Shown here: piece after piece, positions 10,738-21,494 of the stretch
How positions within the stretch are numbered: the first letter of the stretch is position 1
Layout: the number at the start of each line of letters is the position of its first letter
Notes under the pieces: model-generated
What the model was told of the DNA's origin: nothing
Database searches by the model: none
The model's input: the letters and a program-made list of their open reading frames with translations, nothing else
Made by a program: the position numbers and the translations under genes
DNA from: Phytophthora colocasiae
Lineage: Eukaryota > Oomycota > Peronosporomycetes > Peronosporales > Peronosporaceae
DNA: 64,000 nucleotides
Reading direction: 5' to 3'
NCBI GenBank assembly: GCA_018806915.1
Contig: JAGKQI010000045.1
Location: 1,550,001 to 1,614,000 of the forward strand

Positions 10738-12680
10738 TCAATTCTGCTCTACGGGTCCGTTTGCTCGGTTTAACGCTAGCTTCTCGTAGCCAATTTGGAA
10801 CAGCGCAAAAGCGTGGGCTTGTGGTTTAGGCGTTGGTGCTCCAAGTGTAGCTTCGATCCCGTTTGAAATATGACGCATTATCATCGTCCAGTCCGAGAGC
10901 GTTGCTCTTTTCTTATGTGAGTCCAAATCATAAGGCAAGATTCCATTATACGGTGGATATTCGAGTGCCTTGTTTCCAAACCACCACAAGAGCCACGCAC
11001 CGAGGGGTCTATACTTGGAATATCAAAGTCTTGAGGCAGTAAGTGGAATTTTCCTCCCCATGCATAGTTCGATCGTAGTGCATTCTGCGCTGGGTGTGGT
11101 ATTTGGTGGTGTAATCTCGCCTCATCTAGCAATGAGTTCATCTCCTCTCGAAGTAGCTCTAGTAATATTGCCAGCTGCAACACCTTTTTTCTCGGGGACG
11201 CATTCCATTCTTTTTTCCAAAACTCCAGGGAGATCATCGATTGAATGTTTCTGCTGGTCAAGGTTTTTGTAGATCCCGACGTGCGGAGGGATTCCTGTTG
11301 GCCTCATCCACTGAGGCTCCCCCGGCTCTAGATTTTTGCGTAGCTCACTAAGGATATCAGCATTGGTGAAAATGGGTGTCGATAGTAGCGGATGATTAGA
11401 AGGAAATTCTGCAGCAAAATACTGAGCGTGAAACATCAAAGATGCGAGGCAAAGCTGCAAAACGCCTTTCATATTTTGTTCATCAGCAAGTGCTGGGAAC
11501 ATGTGTTGCAAGCTTGTAGTTACGGCTTCGTCTGTGTAGTTACGAAAATGAGGTGGTAACACCTCGAACCCAGATTCATTCACTGGTAACCCTGCGACCA
11601 CACGTCCAAGAAACTGATCACCAGCAGCTTCGTAGTGCAAATATATGCCCTGAACGACTCCTATAGACCAACCACAGCGTAAGCAGACGCTCATCATTGA
11701 AGGACTACCCGTACTTCCTCGACATGCAAATGTTCTAACACCCTTAGGAACGGAATGAGTGAAATAACGTTCCGCGATTCCTTTGTTGTGGAGAAAATTA
11801 GAAAGCGCCTTGCTGAACCGGAGTTTTTGGTCAGTCCCCGTAAATATTTTGCCAGAAGACGAGCGAGGATTACACGCTAGATAGACTCCTAATGTAGTTA
11901 TCCAGCATATCGAAGGGCTGAACAGATTGGCATATAAATGTCGAGGGTCAAGGGAGCTGAACCCTCTTGATTCGTTTTGGTCTTGAAAAATACTACCCCC
12001 ACACTATCATCAATTCCCGAAAGATGATGCGTCTGAAAATTCTGGACAGACACCGATCAACACATTCAATTCCACTGCGATGTCAGGAATAAATGAGAGA
12101 AGCCACCATCGTTGCGCATGAGTGTAGATTTACAAAGTTCTTGATATAGCGAGTATTTAAGTGGTTGCTTTCCTGACGTCTTTGAAGAACTGCTTTGATT
12201 CTGTTCAGATTCCATTCGTTTTACACCCGAAAACAACTCTTTCATGCCTTCTCCATACTCCTCAGGTAGTGCAATCCGCTTCACCCTATAGAGATCTCTG
12301 ATTGCACTGCGATAACCGCTCAATGTTCCAGATCTGGCAATAGTCCTCTTGTACGCCACGAAGTCTTCAAATAAGGCAGGGGTGACCTCCACGAGATCAA
12401 TATCTCCAGATTCATCAAAAAAGAGTCCAGTGTTTGCGTCTACTTTGGAAAGCTCGTTTCTAATCCATCTCTTGATCACATTAATGTTTCCCTTGTACTT
12501 CTTCCTCGTCTCCGACGAAATACAGGCTTCGCGTATCGCCTTAGCATTGGGTGGTGGGGGATCGGTTGCTGTGTCACTCTCTGCCAGCGAACTCACTGCG
12601 CTCATGATAGCAGAAGCTTGTTGCGCCAACGTGAGTGTGAGTTCAGAGCTTACAAAGATATTCGTCGATTTGTTGTCCAA
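10738..12680 (-). pseudogene. Crypton tyrosine recombinase (YR transposase), inactivated
   Basis: Crypton elements encode a tyrosine recombinase that moves DNA without a DDE enzyme. From 12680 downwards the N-terminal core-binding domain is clear (TRKKYKGNINVIKRWI, VEVTPALFEDFVAYKR, TLSGYRSAIRDLYR). Then WN*MC* has two in-frame stops (12061-12070 region), and a frameshift follows near 11965-11975. The catalytic domain resumes (DPRHLYANLFSPSICWITTLGVYLA, GCRGSTGSP-type block, GWSIGVVQGIYLHYEAAGDQFLGR, Tyr retained). Its HxxR motif reads HSVPKG where the family has HS(I/V)RKG, so a catalytic Arg is replaced by Pro. A further frameshift near 11122-11260 leads to a tail ending LSDWTMIMRHISNGIE. 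Several independent lesions make it dead. Family recognition rests on remembered oomycete Cryptons. Confidence 0.8.
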
Positions 12681-12849
12681 TCAAGTGGCAATTGTTCGTA
12701 CTTACGTCTCCCACATCAATACAAACATCAAGTGTTAATAATTCGCGAGTACCTACAATACGTGACCAATATATAACTTACGAAAGCATTTCGGACCAAT
12801 CACAAGCAAAAGATTAGCTTTCTTGCCTGCACGGATATATGCTCGGTTT

Positions 12850-13690
12850 GCCTAACCACCTCCACTATGCATCCAGTTTTCTTTGAGGCGAATGAAGCAG
12901 AAGTAGACTTGAAAGATGTCTCCCCTATCGCTCTCAAGTGCTCCGATCTGCTTGGATGGAAACTTCAGAAGACATCGGAGCTGGTTAAGCTTTCTCCAGA
13001 ATACAGGATTATTGACGACTTCCTAGACTTGGTGACGGCCTTCTGGTTATCCAGTATCTGCTTTCATTCAGGCTCTATAGTTGGAGTACGGCTATTTTGG
13101 CCTTGTAGAGATTGTCCGCTGCATTATATGAGTATACCAGCGTGTTGGACATGGTAGTGTGAGGCCATTCTTGATGCTTAGCAACTCACAAAGCCGTCTG
13201 AACTTAGCGACAACGTGTTGATGGTCGTTTACGATATCGACCACTTTCTTTAAGTCAATCAGGAGTGCGGAGAATTCAGTGAGTCCACACACTTCTTTGA
13301 TCAGGAGAATGAGAACATGAGGACTACATCCGCTGGCAAATATGGTTGGATACTTCGCCTCGATTATCTCCCACGCGCCGCGCATGCTTGATGCATTGTC
13401 TGTTACAACGGCTAGGCAGCGCTCTGCCCCAAGCTTTTCGACGATCTCTAATATTCCCTCCGCAATATTCTTAGACGTTTGTGAAACACCACTGGTTAAG
13501 ACGGACTTAAGTAAAAAGTGCTTGAACCCCGGGACAAAACCCACGAAATGTTCGTTCGTGTCGTTCTACCATCCGTCACTTATGACAGAGAACCACTTCG
13601 CTGTATTTACAGCGTTGAGGACACGCTCCATCAACTCCGAAAGGGCAGAATTTGCCAGCGATCGAACGTGCAGATGGCATTAGTGAGAGA
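12850..13690 (-). pseudogene. hAT-superfamily transposase remnant (DUF659-type)
   Basis: On the minus strand 13690-13092 reads VISDGW*NDTNEHFVGFVPG, then CLAVVTDNASSMRGAWEII, ASGCSPHVLILLIKEVCGL and KFRRLCELL..PTRWYTH, the order of the DUF659/RNase-H-like core of hAT transposases (the D of SDGW and of TDNA). There is an in-frame TAG directly after SDGW. The frame is lost after TRWYTH, and a short C-terminal part (VNNPVFWRKLNQL, SDRGDIFQVYF) is recoverable down to about 12850. No zinc finger, dimerisation domain, terminal repeats or TSD were found, so it is a fragment. It is a different lineage from the two hAT elements at 24985 and 29716. Confidence 0.7.
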
Positions 13691-14164
13691 GCAGGAGTCT
13701 TGAGGAAACCGAATCTTGTGAAGCAGGAGCAGAATGGCAGAATGACAGATTCCCATGAGGTGCTTTCAAAAGATTAAAATAGATTTTACCTTCATCATCT
13801 TATCATGGCTCAAAATGGCCCCGGCGGCTATAGCTTTGTTTGCAATCTACATGTTGATAAGTGTTAGTACACGCCAACATTACGTATTCCTACATACACA
13901 CCAATATACGTAGACGTGTATAGTGCGCACACTATTGGCGTCTCGATATATGCTCATATGCGGTGGCAACAGTAGCGCTAACACGCAACTTTCAACAAAG
14001 TGACAGTGCAATTCAGTTCAAGATTTAAGAAAGCGAACGAACTACGCTCCACACGACAGCTCGCCCGAGCAACACTAAACAAACGTATGGGAACTATTAA
14101 AAAGAGTTTGTGAACTGGAACAAACCATTTTTGTGATGGAGCTAAAACAAGCTTCAACTATTCC
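13691..14164. other. No recognisable gene
   Basis: About 470 bp, AT-rich in places, between the hAT remnant and the start of the split Crypton. Nothing is recognised beyond being the probable 5' leader of that Crypton. Confidence 0.4.
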
Positions 14165-14185
14165 ATGACTGAGCAAGCGGTGGGA
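14165..14185 (+). pseudogene. Second Crypton-like ORF, piece 1 (start codon and first seven codons)
   Basis: ATG at 14165 opens MTEQAVG and is cut at 14186 by a MULE. If the MULE and one TSD copy are removed, the frame runs directly into piece 2 at 18191 (continuing RESKKKMGTT). The piece is very short, so the case rests on the joined frame and the TSD. Confidence 0.6.
14174..14185. repeat. Target-site duplication, left copy (MULE)
   Basis: CAAGCGGTGGGA is repeated exactly, in direct orientation, at 18179-18190. Mutator-like elements make 8-11 bp duplications, so 11 of these 12 bases probably form the TSD and one is a chance match. Confidence 0.7.
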
Positions 14186-15625
14186 TTTTGATTTTTACTG
14201 ACTTGTGAGTAATCTTTGTTTTGCTTGTAATTTTGAGTAAAGTTAGTAATTCTGAGTAAATCAAAATGTGTTATTTTTGCTTGTTGTTGCGCTTGTCTTA
14301 CTTCTGAGGAAACCGCAACGACTTAGGGTTGCACTGAATGCAATGTAATGAAAATGGTAAACAGGTTGGTCTTTTGGATGCAGGTGAAAAGGTATTTTTT
14401 CACAAGAGAGCCGAGGGTCGGAATCGGCATCAATTCTTATCGGCGTCGGCAGCTCTAAAGTTAGACCAGGCAACCAGCTCACAGTCTCAGTCTCAACAGC
14501 CCACTTTCAGTTCTCCACTCGCGTAGCGTCTCCACAATATTTGACCCACCACTCCACTCCCTGGTTCACGCCTAAGCGTGTCTATCTTGCGATAGCTACG
14601 TAACTCTTAATGTCAGGTTGCTTCTGACCCCCATCTCATGTTGCTACGCTCTCCGTACATCTACTTCACCTAGGCGTATTGACTGAAAATGTAAGGAATG
14701 ATTTCATTTGAAGCTGTGTTTTTGTTGGTTGCTGGAGCTCATGTACAAGTACTTCTCTTCTTGTATCACTACAAAACAAACAAAGTTCAGTACAAGTTCC
14801 TTGAAGTCTGGCAGATATTCTATGGGCTCGTCAGACGGCGAGTCTATAAGCGAAAGCAGCAGCAGTGATGAGAGTGCATTTATAAGAGAACTCCCCCCCC
14901 CCCCCAAGCGCCCACGACGTGATTACTCACTCGTAGGGGTGTTTTCAAGTGTTCGCTGGTACGGGAAGAGAGGGGGCTCAGGCAACATGTACTCCGCGTT
15001 GTACAACTACGGGAAAACGGGCAACGGTCAGCGGGTATTTGGGTGCAAAACCCACCGCGAATGCGGAAAACGCTTTCGTGTCGGAATTTCCGACGATGGA
15101 GAAGGCAAAACCGTTACATTGGAGGAGTCTGGGGAGCACACAACGGAAGTATTGCCAACTTAAGACCGGTATCAATCCCCTTCTCAAGCGTGAGTCCGAC
15201 GATCTTCTTCGTGGTGGTGCAGGTGGTCAGAAAGCGCGCAAACATCTCGGAAAGATGTATGCAAAGAATGTTGTGCTGGACGCTATCCTTCCAACGAAAA
15301 AGCAGCTCACCAATCGAAAGGCGTATCTAAAACGAAAAGCCGCAGGTAATGTTCCGTTTTTTATTTCTTATTTATCACCAATGCAATTGTTTTTATAGAT
15401 ATGTACAGTTGGGTGGGAGATACGAAACATGGGTGAAATTTTGGAATGTATTGCTGACAAAAAAGTGTAACGAAAGACGCTTTTTTGGGGGGTCGGAGGT
15501 CGATTTGATGCCGACACTGATGAAACATCTTTTTCCACCCAACCGGCTGAGATCCGACACGAAAACATTGTTTTAAGGTCGTTCGAACACGCTGTGGACG
15601 CTCAAGATGATAATGGAGCGAAATT

Positions 15626-15681
15626 TTTGGTGTGATTGTTTTGTCGCGTTTGGTGACATTTGGTGTGATTGTTTTGTCGCG
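15626..15681. repeat. Short tandem duplication, 23-bp unit
   Basis: TTTGGTGTGATTGTTTTGTC plus GCG occurs at 15626-15648 and again at 15659-15681, 33 bp apart, inside the MULE coding region. This local duplication shifts the frame and adds to the decay. Confidence 0.8.
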
Positions 15682-15811
15682 GACGTGTTTCCGAAATATC
15701 CTGTACGCTCATCAAGGTCAATCCACCGACGGTGTTCTTGGTGCTACCGACGGAACGTACCGGTTGCATTTCGGAAAGTATTAATTTTATTTTTTTTTGC
15801 TGAGTTTTACC

Positions 15812-16161
15812 TTAACCCTTTCGCGCACATGTGTGCATTCTGCTGCCAACGACAGTCTTTGCAAATGTAGATGATTTTGGACCCACTCGAAGGTAGCGGA
15901 ATGCTACCATCGAATCGAAGGGTCGCGTAAACACTATTGTGTTTTGGTACTCGCAGATTAAAATATTATTTTTGGCAAATAGCAGAGCTTATTTAAAAGG
16001 CTTCGAAGGTAGCGTTTTGCTCCCATCTGGGTTGTAGCCATCTTAACGGTCGCCTACCCTTCGAATGGCTACACGTCGAAGGAGGCGTTTTGCTACCTTC
16101 CATTTTCAATTGTCTTGAGTTTGTATAGTATACAAAGTCACTGTGTTCGCGAAGGGGTTAA
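15812..16161. mobile_element. piggyBac-type MITE, about 346 bp, with TTAA duplication
   Basis: It starts TTAACCCTTTCGCGCACA and ends GTGTTCGCGAAGGGGTTAA, i.e. TTAA plus a CCC(T/C)TTCGCG inverted repeat, the piggyBac signature. It holds no coding sequence. Internally it has several copies of TCGAAGGTAGCG/GCTACC motifs, including the hairpin GGTAGCGGAATGCTACC, likely subterminal repeats. It sits in an intron of the MULE (donor after CATTTCGGAAA at about 15777, acceptor CTCTACAG at about 16185), so its insertion need not have broken that gene. Confidence 0.75.
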
Positions 16162-18178
16162 CTAGTACCATGTATTATGCTCTACAGGGGGTGGTCGCTA
16201 GTCGACTTCGGGACGTATACAACCCACTTCAGCCGACGAAAGTACAGTAAGATATTTGTGCCTTGGTTGTACATGTTTGTCCGCGCGGAAAGTGAAGTCG
16301 CATACAAGGCCATGTTTCTGACCGGGAAGCGGTTGGCACTTCGATTCTTTGGGATCAACATTGAGTTAAATTTTGGCAGTATCGATTGCACTGTATCCAT
16401 TGCAAAAGCATTCTCAGCAGATTGGATAAACATCGAAATTTTGAACTGCTACCCCCACTTGTCTCGAAAGACCAGGGAAAAAGCAAACAAACTTCTCCAG
16501 GTTGTTACTGTACTATAGTTGTTGTTTCTTTAATTTTTTTACGTTTTTTTTTACAGGAACCAACTTTCTTCCAGTCCAATATTTGGCCCGATATTTAGTA
16601 TATGCATGCAGCCAGAACGAAAGAGCAGTTTGAAGCTTTTGCGAAACTATTCGCAGTATTGGATTGACCAAGGGGAGATCCAATTCAGCACGTGGTTCAA
16701 AAAGACCTATTTGGCGGGTGTTTGGGCATACTGGTTCGGAGTTTGTGCGATCCCAAGTAACACTAAGCCAAAACGCAATTAGAGCTCACCACCGGGTCAT
16801 AAAGCTGTCATGCGTCATATCCCTACAGGCCAGTACAGCAATTGTACTGAACGAGTCGTTGCCGAGAATACTTTTCCACTTGACAACTCCTACTCGTACC
16901 AAGTTGGTTCATTACTGTGAAGGTAATTCTTGCAACGTTTCCTTTTAACGAGTGTTTTTTTTAAACATCAAAATATTTATTTCTATGTGTTAAAGGCCCC
17001 GTCCTGGCAGAGGTGATAGCGAAAGCTCGCAAGCTGCTCTCTACTAGTGAAAACTACTACATCAGCCGAGTCACAAGAAGGAAAGTCATGAAAGCCATTG
17101 TTTTCAAAGCAAACATGTAAGTTGTGGGAAATAACAACGTGCATGGTAACACTGTCGAGCGTGGTCGTGTCAAAAGGCAAGTACTTCATGGTCAGGTCTA
17201 GCAAAAACTATTTACACTTACATAACTTTGAGTATATGACAGGTATTTCAATTCCCTTCGTGGGAACTTGATGCCGGGAACTACTGTTCGTCAGGTTGAG
17301 CTGGAGTATCTATCACTTCATCAAGTGAAAGTTCTGTGCACGGACCAATTGGCGTTGCAAATGGATTCAACGTTCGACCACGCTCAGATGAACGGTACGC
17401 ATTATCTCCATCTCACGAACACTAACATTTGTCGTATACGTATTTACATTGCAGATTGATGCTATTCGAGAGAAGTACATATGTGACTGCCTTGCATTTT
17501 GGCACACTGGATGGCTGTGCAGCCATATCGTTTCGGCTGGTGTCTTACTAAAAGACACCAAAATTTGATGGGCTAATTGCACGACTACCGGTGCGGAAGA
17601 TTGCTGGTGGTCGACGCAAGGACAGGGGGGCACTGGAAATGAATCGGTCAAGCAGCGATGTTTCCTCCGTTGACAATCTCGTGGATTTATTTCTGCGGTT
17701 TCCCGCGAGACCACTTCACTGGAACAACCTTCAGGATTTCACTTCAAATGATGGTACAAATACTGAGACGCGTGCAGGAGAGATCACTACATGGGCTGAA
17801 CGTGACGGTGTATTTGTCTGGTCCGTGCGATTTCAAACGGTGAAAATGTCAACATGGAGTGTAAAGACTTAGCGCAGTGTGTGAACCGCGCGTTTGCCAT
17901 GGGACTTGAAGTCACGAAGACGATCGATTTGTGAGACGATCGACCAGGGAGTATGTAACAATGAGGTATTGTATAAGAGGTTTGTGTGTAGGTAGAGATA
18001 AGAAAAATTGGCCTACAAACCCTGTTGCCTCCTAGGTTAACCTCTAGTTTACTCAGGGTTAAGTACTATTGACGGCTGTGCATCCAGAACACTGGAGAGG
18101 CCGTTTTACTCAGAACGTTTGAGAAATTCCTGGTTTACTCAAGAGTCAGTGAAAGGTAGTCAAAATTAAGGTCCTTCC

Positions 18179-18190
18179 CAAGCGGTGGGA
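18179..18190. repeat. Target-site duplication, right copy (MULE)
   Basis: Exact direct repeat of CAAGCGGTGGGA at 14174-14185. Directly downstream the split Crypton ORF resumes in frame. Confidence 0.7.
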
Positions 18191-18428
18191 CGAGAATCCA
18201 AAAAGAAAATGGGCACTACTGTTGGCGGGTCTACAGTTTGTGGAAACGTGGATGCAATCATTGACCTGTACAAGCAAGTCGTTCTAGGAATCGATTCGAA
18301 TACGCACCCTCGGCTCAAGTAAAGTAGTTGATAAAAAAGTTCAGTCTCACGTTACCAGTACAAGAAAAAAAACAACCAAGATCGAGGGATTGGATCGCTG
18401 CTGGATGAATACTACTCTGAAGGCCAAT
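18191..18428 (+). pseudogene. Second Crypton-like ORF, piece 2
   Basis: It continues the frame of piece 1: RESKKKMGTTVGGSTVCG, NVDAIIDLYKQVVLGIDSNT, then three in-frame stops (TAA 18320, TGA 18329, TAA 18332), then NNQDRGIGSLLDEYYSEGQF up to the TTAA at 18429. The DLYKQVVLGIDSNTHPR and DRGIGSLLDxYxSExQ blocks match an N-terminal region I remember from oomycete Crypton-type tyrosine recombinases. A piggyBac element then interrupts it. Confidence 0.6.
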
Positions 18429-18451
18429 TTAACCCCTTCTCTCCCGACGTC

Positions 18452-18491
18452 GTAAGATACGCCATAGCAATTTTGTTATGGCGTATCTTAC
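18452..18491. repeat. Near-perfect subterminal palindrome of the piggyBac element
   Basis: GTAAGATACGCCATA and TATGGCGTATCTTAC are perfect 15-bp inverted arms separated by 10 bp, starting 23 bp inside the left end. Subterminal inverted repeats are usual in piggyBac and may bind transposase. Confidence 0.75.
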
Positions 18492-18672
18492 AAAGTAGTG
18501 TGTGCGACAATAGAAAAAGGCTCAGTGCATAATTTAATCAAGATAAATACTCGTGTATACGATCCGAGAGACTAACTGGAAGCTGAACAGAAACACAACA
18601 GGGTTTGGGTGCGGGAATGAAATACGGACTCAGCGGGAACTGAGATACGCGGATTAGAAATGCAAAATACCT

Positions 18673-21167
18673 TTGCGAGGCCATTCTGGAATTTGCTCAA
18701 TGGACCGCATTCGGGCCAGCCATCGAGGACGGACCGCCGCAGTCGCTGCAGTAGCACGGGATATCGACTTTCGCCATCTATGTCGGCAACTTCGAGGTGC
18801 AGGATGGACTGCCAAACGACCAAGTGGCTTTCAAACAGATTGGAGATACGTAAGTCCTGATGACCCTCGCACATTTGTTGGTGAGGATTTGGTTGTCGTT
18901 TACGCTGTTGAATCGGGGCTGCTAGTGTACACTGATAATGAAGAAGAGTTTGAGTGAAGGTGCTGCAGCTGAAGGATGCGGTGGTGCGAGTGATGGTGTT
19001 CGGAAGGATGATGGAGATGCTGACGAAGGTATCCGCGCATCTCAAATTGACACCAGTGAGCAGCTTTCCCAGCGGACAGTGGACGATCTTGTTGGGCCGG
19101 AGTGCGATAGTGATGTGGAGCTTTCTCACGCAGCGGTGAGCAGAGCATTACGTGTCTCAACGAGAAGCCGGCGACTCGCAACAAGATCCTGGTGGGAACC
19201 TCCAGCTACTGTCAGAGGTATCAGGGGCTGAAAGCGAAGGTGCACTAGACGGTGGCGGTGGTGGAGAGCCTGTTCGAGTGTTATGCTCGCACGTCCAAGT
19301 GAAGCAAGCTATAAACTTCGTGTCAGATGACGAAAGCCTGAGCTCTTATGAAAGCTTCAGCTCTGGCGAGAGTATTGGCGATGATATACAGGAAGATGAT
19401 GGTAATTTTGGTTGTGATAGTGACGATGATGATGCCATCAGTGAGAGCAACGCTGAAGAATTGGATGAAGCTTTCGTTGAGACTCTTCATATTGGAAACG
19501 ACGACACGTCCAAGACCGCAAAGCAGCAGCCAGCAGCGGACGGATCGACGGGCCAGAGAAATACTAAGCAAACAGGGCCCTCTTCGTAGGGAGACACTGA
19601 CGCATATTCGTCGCCGTTTGATGGCTAGATCTGGCTACCAAACGCACTCGATCCTACATGTTGTTGGGCTCCTGATTGCACGAATGATGTTCCCATAAAA
19701 GCGGAGTTTCGCAGCGCACTGGGCAATGACGGAGGATATGAGCTGTTCCCTCGGGCAATTTCGGAGGTTCATGGGCCGAAATCGGTGTCAGGAGATTCTT
19801 AGCGACTTCCACTTCGTAGGTAATGAGGCGGAACGTACTCGAGACAAGCTTTGGAAGCTCCGGCCCGTCGTGGATAAGGTGCAGCAACGGTTCTTGGCTG
19901 GGTGGACGCTTCCGGCTGTCTTCTCCTTTGATCAAACTCCCTTTGATGAAGGAGTGTTGCCGTCTACATCGAGGCGCAACACGACCCGATTGTTCATACC
20001 TGATAAGCCCCATAGGTACGGGCCTAAAATGTTTATGTTGTGCGGTTCGAGAACTGCCTACTGCGACAGGTAAGCTTGGCTTTTACTGATATGTCGTAAG
20101 TTACTCCTAGTGAACTAATATCTAAATCTTTATGTAGTTTTTTGCTAGGTATGAGATGTATGTAGGAAAGCGCAGCTCCGGTGTCAATGGAGACAGCTCA
20201 TTTGATCACAAGACAGGTGCTGCTGCGGTCGTCCGTAATCTAAAGGCAGTCCATGAGGCAACCAACGACACCTTTGACACCTGGTGGTTGTCGACCGTTT
20301 CTATTCGTCGGTTTTGCTTGCGATTAAGCTGCTAAGCTAAGTATGGGCGTCTATGTTCTGGGAACTATAATGGCGGATAGGCTCGGGTATGACAAACGCG
20401 TCAAAGAGTCTCGGAAGACGCAACCTACATCTATTCCTCGCGGCACTTTCCTATTCTCCCGCTGGGTTGACGTCCCGACCATGGTGGGGTTCCACTGGTG
20501 GGACCGCAAGCCGGTCCTGTATCTGTGTACAGGGTCTGCAATGACTACCTCTTCGATCCTGAGGAATGTGAAGCTAGTTGGCCCGGAAACAGGGCCATGT
20601 CCGGCAGCTGGCAACGACTACCAGCGCTGGATGGGCGGAGTTGACGTCCACGATCAACTCCGCCTCCAATCGTTTTCGCAGCAATTGTCTACACGGTTTA
20701 CGAAGTATTACAAGGGCTTCTTCTTGGGGTTTCTGGATTTAGCGTTGGTCAATGCATACATCTCCCACAAAGAGATGGCGCGAGTCGCCGGCACCTCACC
20801 GATGTCTCGTGGGGACTGGTATTACGTGTTGCAAAATCAGCTTTTGCAGCTGAAGGAGGAGGATTTTGAAGGTGTCGTTGTTACACCGCCACCGCCGAGC
20901 CAGAAACGTCGACGAACACCCGTTCGTATCTAGCACGCCCTTGAGCAATCAGATAATTGGGTGACGGTCAGTGGCGTTCAGAAGCGTAGGCAGCGCTCGT
21001 GTAAAGCCTGCGCTCTCTTGCGGACTAACCCGAAGAAGAAGTCCTTTGCGTCGACTTTCTTCTATGAGCGTTGCTCCGTCGCTGCGAAGTACTGGCTCTG
21101 CAACAAGAACCGCCATAAGTACCAAGGTCAAGACAAAACTTGCTTCGCTTTATGGCACGAAGACTGA
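18673..21167 (+). pseudogene. piggyBac transposase (DDE_Tnp_1_7 type), degenerate
   Basis: The N-terminal domain reads LRGAGWTAKRPSGFQTDWRY, followed by an acidic region (19150-19590). The catalytic core includes SFDQTPFDEGVLPSTSRRNT, DKPHRYGPKMFMLC, then (after a GT-AG intron at about 20070-20151) YEMYVGKRSSGVNG, VVVDRFYSS, GVYVLGTIMADR and the hallmark DYQRWMGGVDVHDQLRLQ. A Cys-rich tail follows (CKACALLRTN, CNKNRHKYQGQDKTCF near 21000-21160), like the C-terminal zinc finger of the family. Lesions include one missing base near 20280, a duplicated CTAAG at 20332-20341 that breaks the frame before MGVYVLG, and stops after the acidic region and before the zinc finger. The 196-aa core fragment 20343-20933 is intact. 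Confidence 0.8.
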
Positions 21168-21494
21168 CTGTGACAAAAGCATCCCAGTTATCTTGGGGAA
21201 GAAGGTGGTACTCCGTCGGCCTGGGATGAAAGCAGGCGTCAGGAAGAAAACGCGCCGCGAACTTGAGCTGCACGCCGGAGATGCTGAAGGAGATGAATGC
21301 AAGACTGGCGAGGTGTGATGTATGTCGCAGCGACGCTGTGATGATGTGATGTGCTCTACAATGCTTACTGCCGTGATGTAGGCAGGTCATTGCGCAATAA
21401 TGCTTAGATTGATGTGCTTTTTCCGCTAGTTTTTGTGTGGTTGTCTGCTTCAGGGTACTACTCCTTGTAGCCTATCTTTTTGTTTTGGATGAAG

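Larger units (their letters stand above)
14708..17872 (+). pseudogene. MULE-type transposase with introns, degenerate
   Basis: An acidic Ser-rich N-terminus (SSDGESISESSSSDES) and a poly-Pro run on a C homopolymer precede a Cys/His zinc-finger-like block (FGCKTHRECGKRFRVGI), as in WRKY/FLYWCH-type fingers of MULEs. A 53-nt GT-AG intron lies at 15346-15398. The catalytic region follows in several frames: TDGTYRLHFGK, then (after an intron holding the MITE) GWSLVDFGTYTTHF, FVRAESEVAYKAMF, ALRFFGINIELNFGSIDCT. A further intron begins at about 16500. C-terminal parts reach NNLQDFTSNDGTNTETRAG near 17800. Stops and frameshifts (for example TGA at 15432-15434) show that it is dead. The superfamily call rests on the MULE-like core and the long TSD. 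Confidence 0.65.
14186..18178 (+). mobile_element. Mutator-like element (MULE) bounded by a TSD
   Basis: The roughly 4-kb insert between the two CAAGCGGTGGGA copies holds a MULE-type transposase pseudogene. Its ends show a loose inverted repeat: the left starts TTTTGATTTTTACTGACTTG and the reverse complement of the right has TTTTGACTACC then ACTGACTCTTGAGTAA. In addition GAGTAA motifs near 14207-14260 face TTACTC motifs near 18050-18142, possible subterminal transposase sites. The right inverted repeat stops about 14 bp short of the TSD, so the exact right end is uncertain. Confidence 0.7.
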
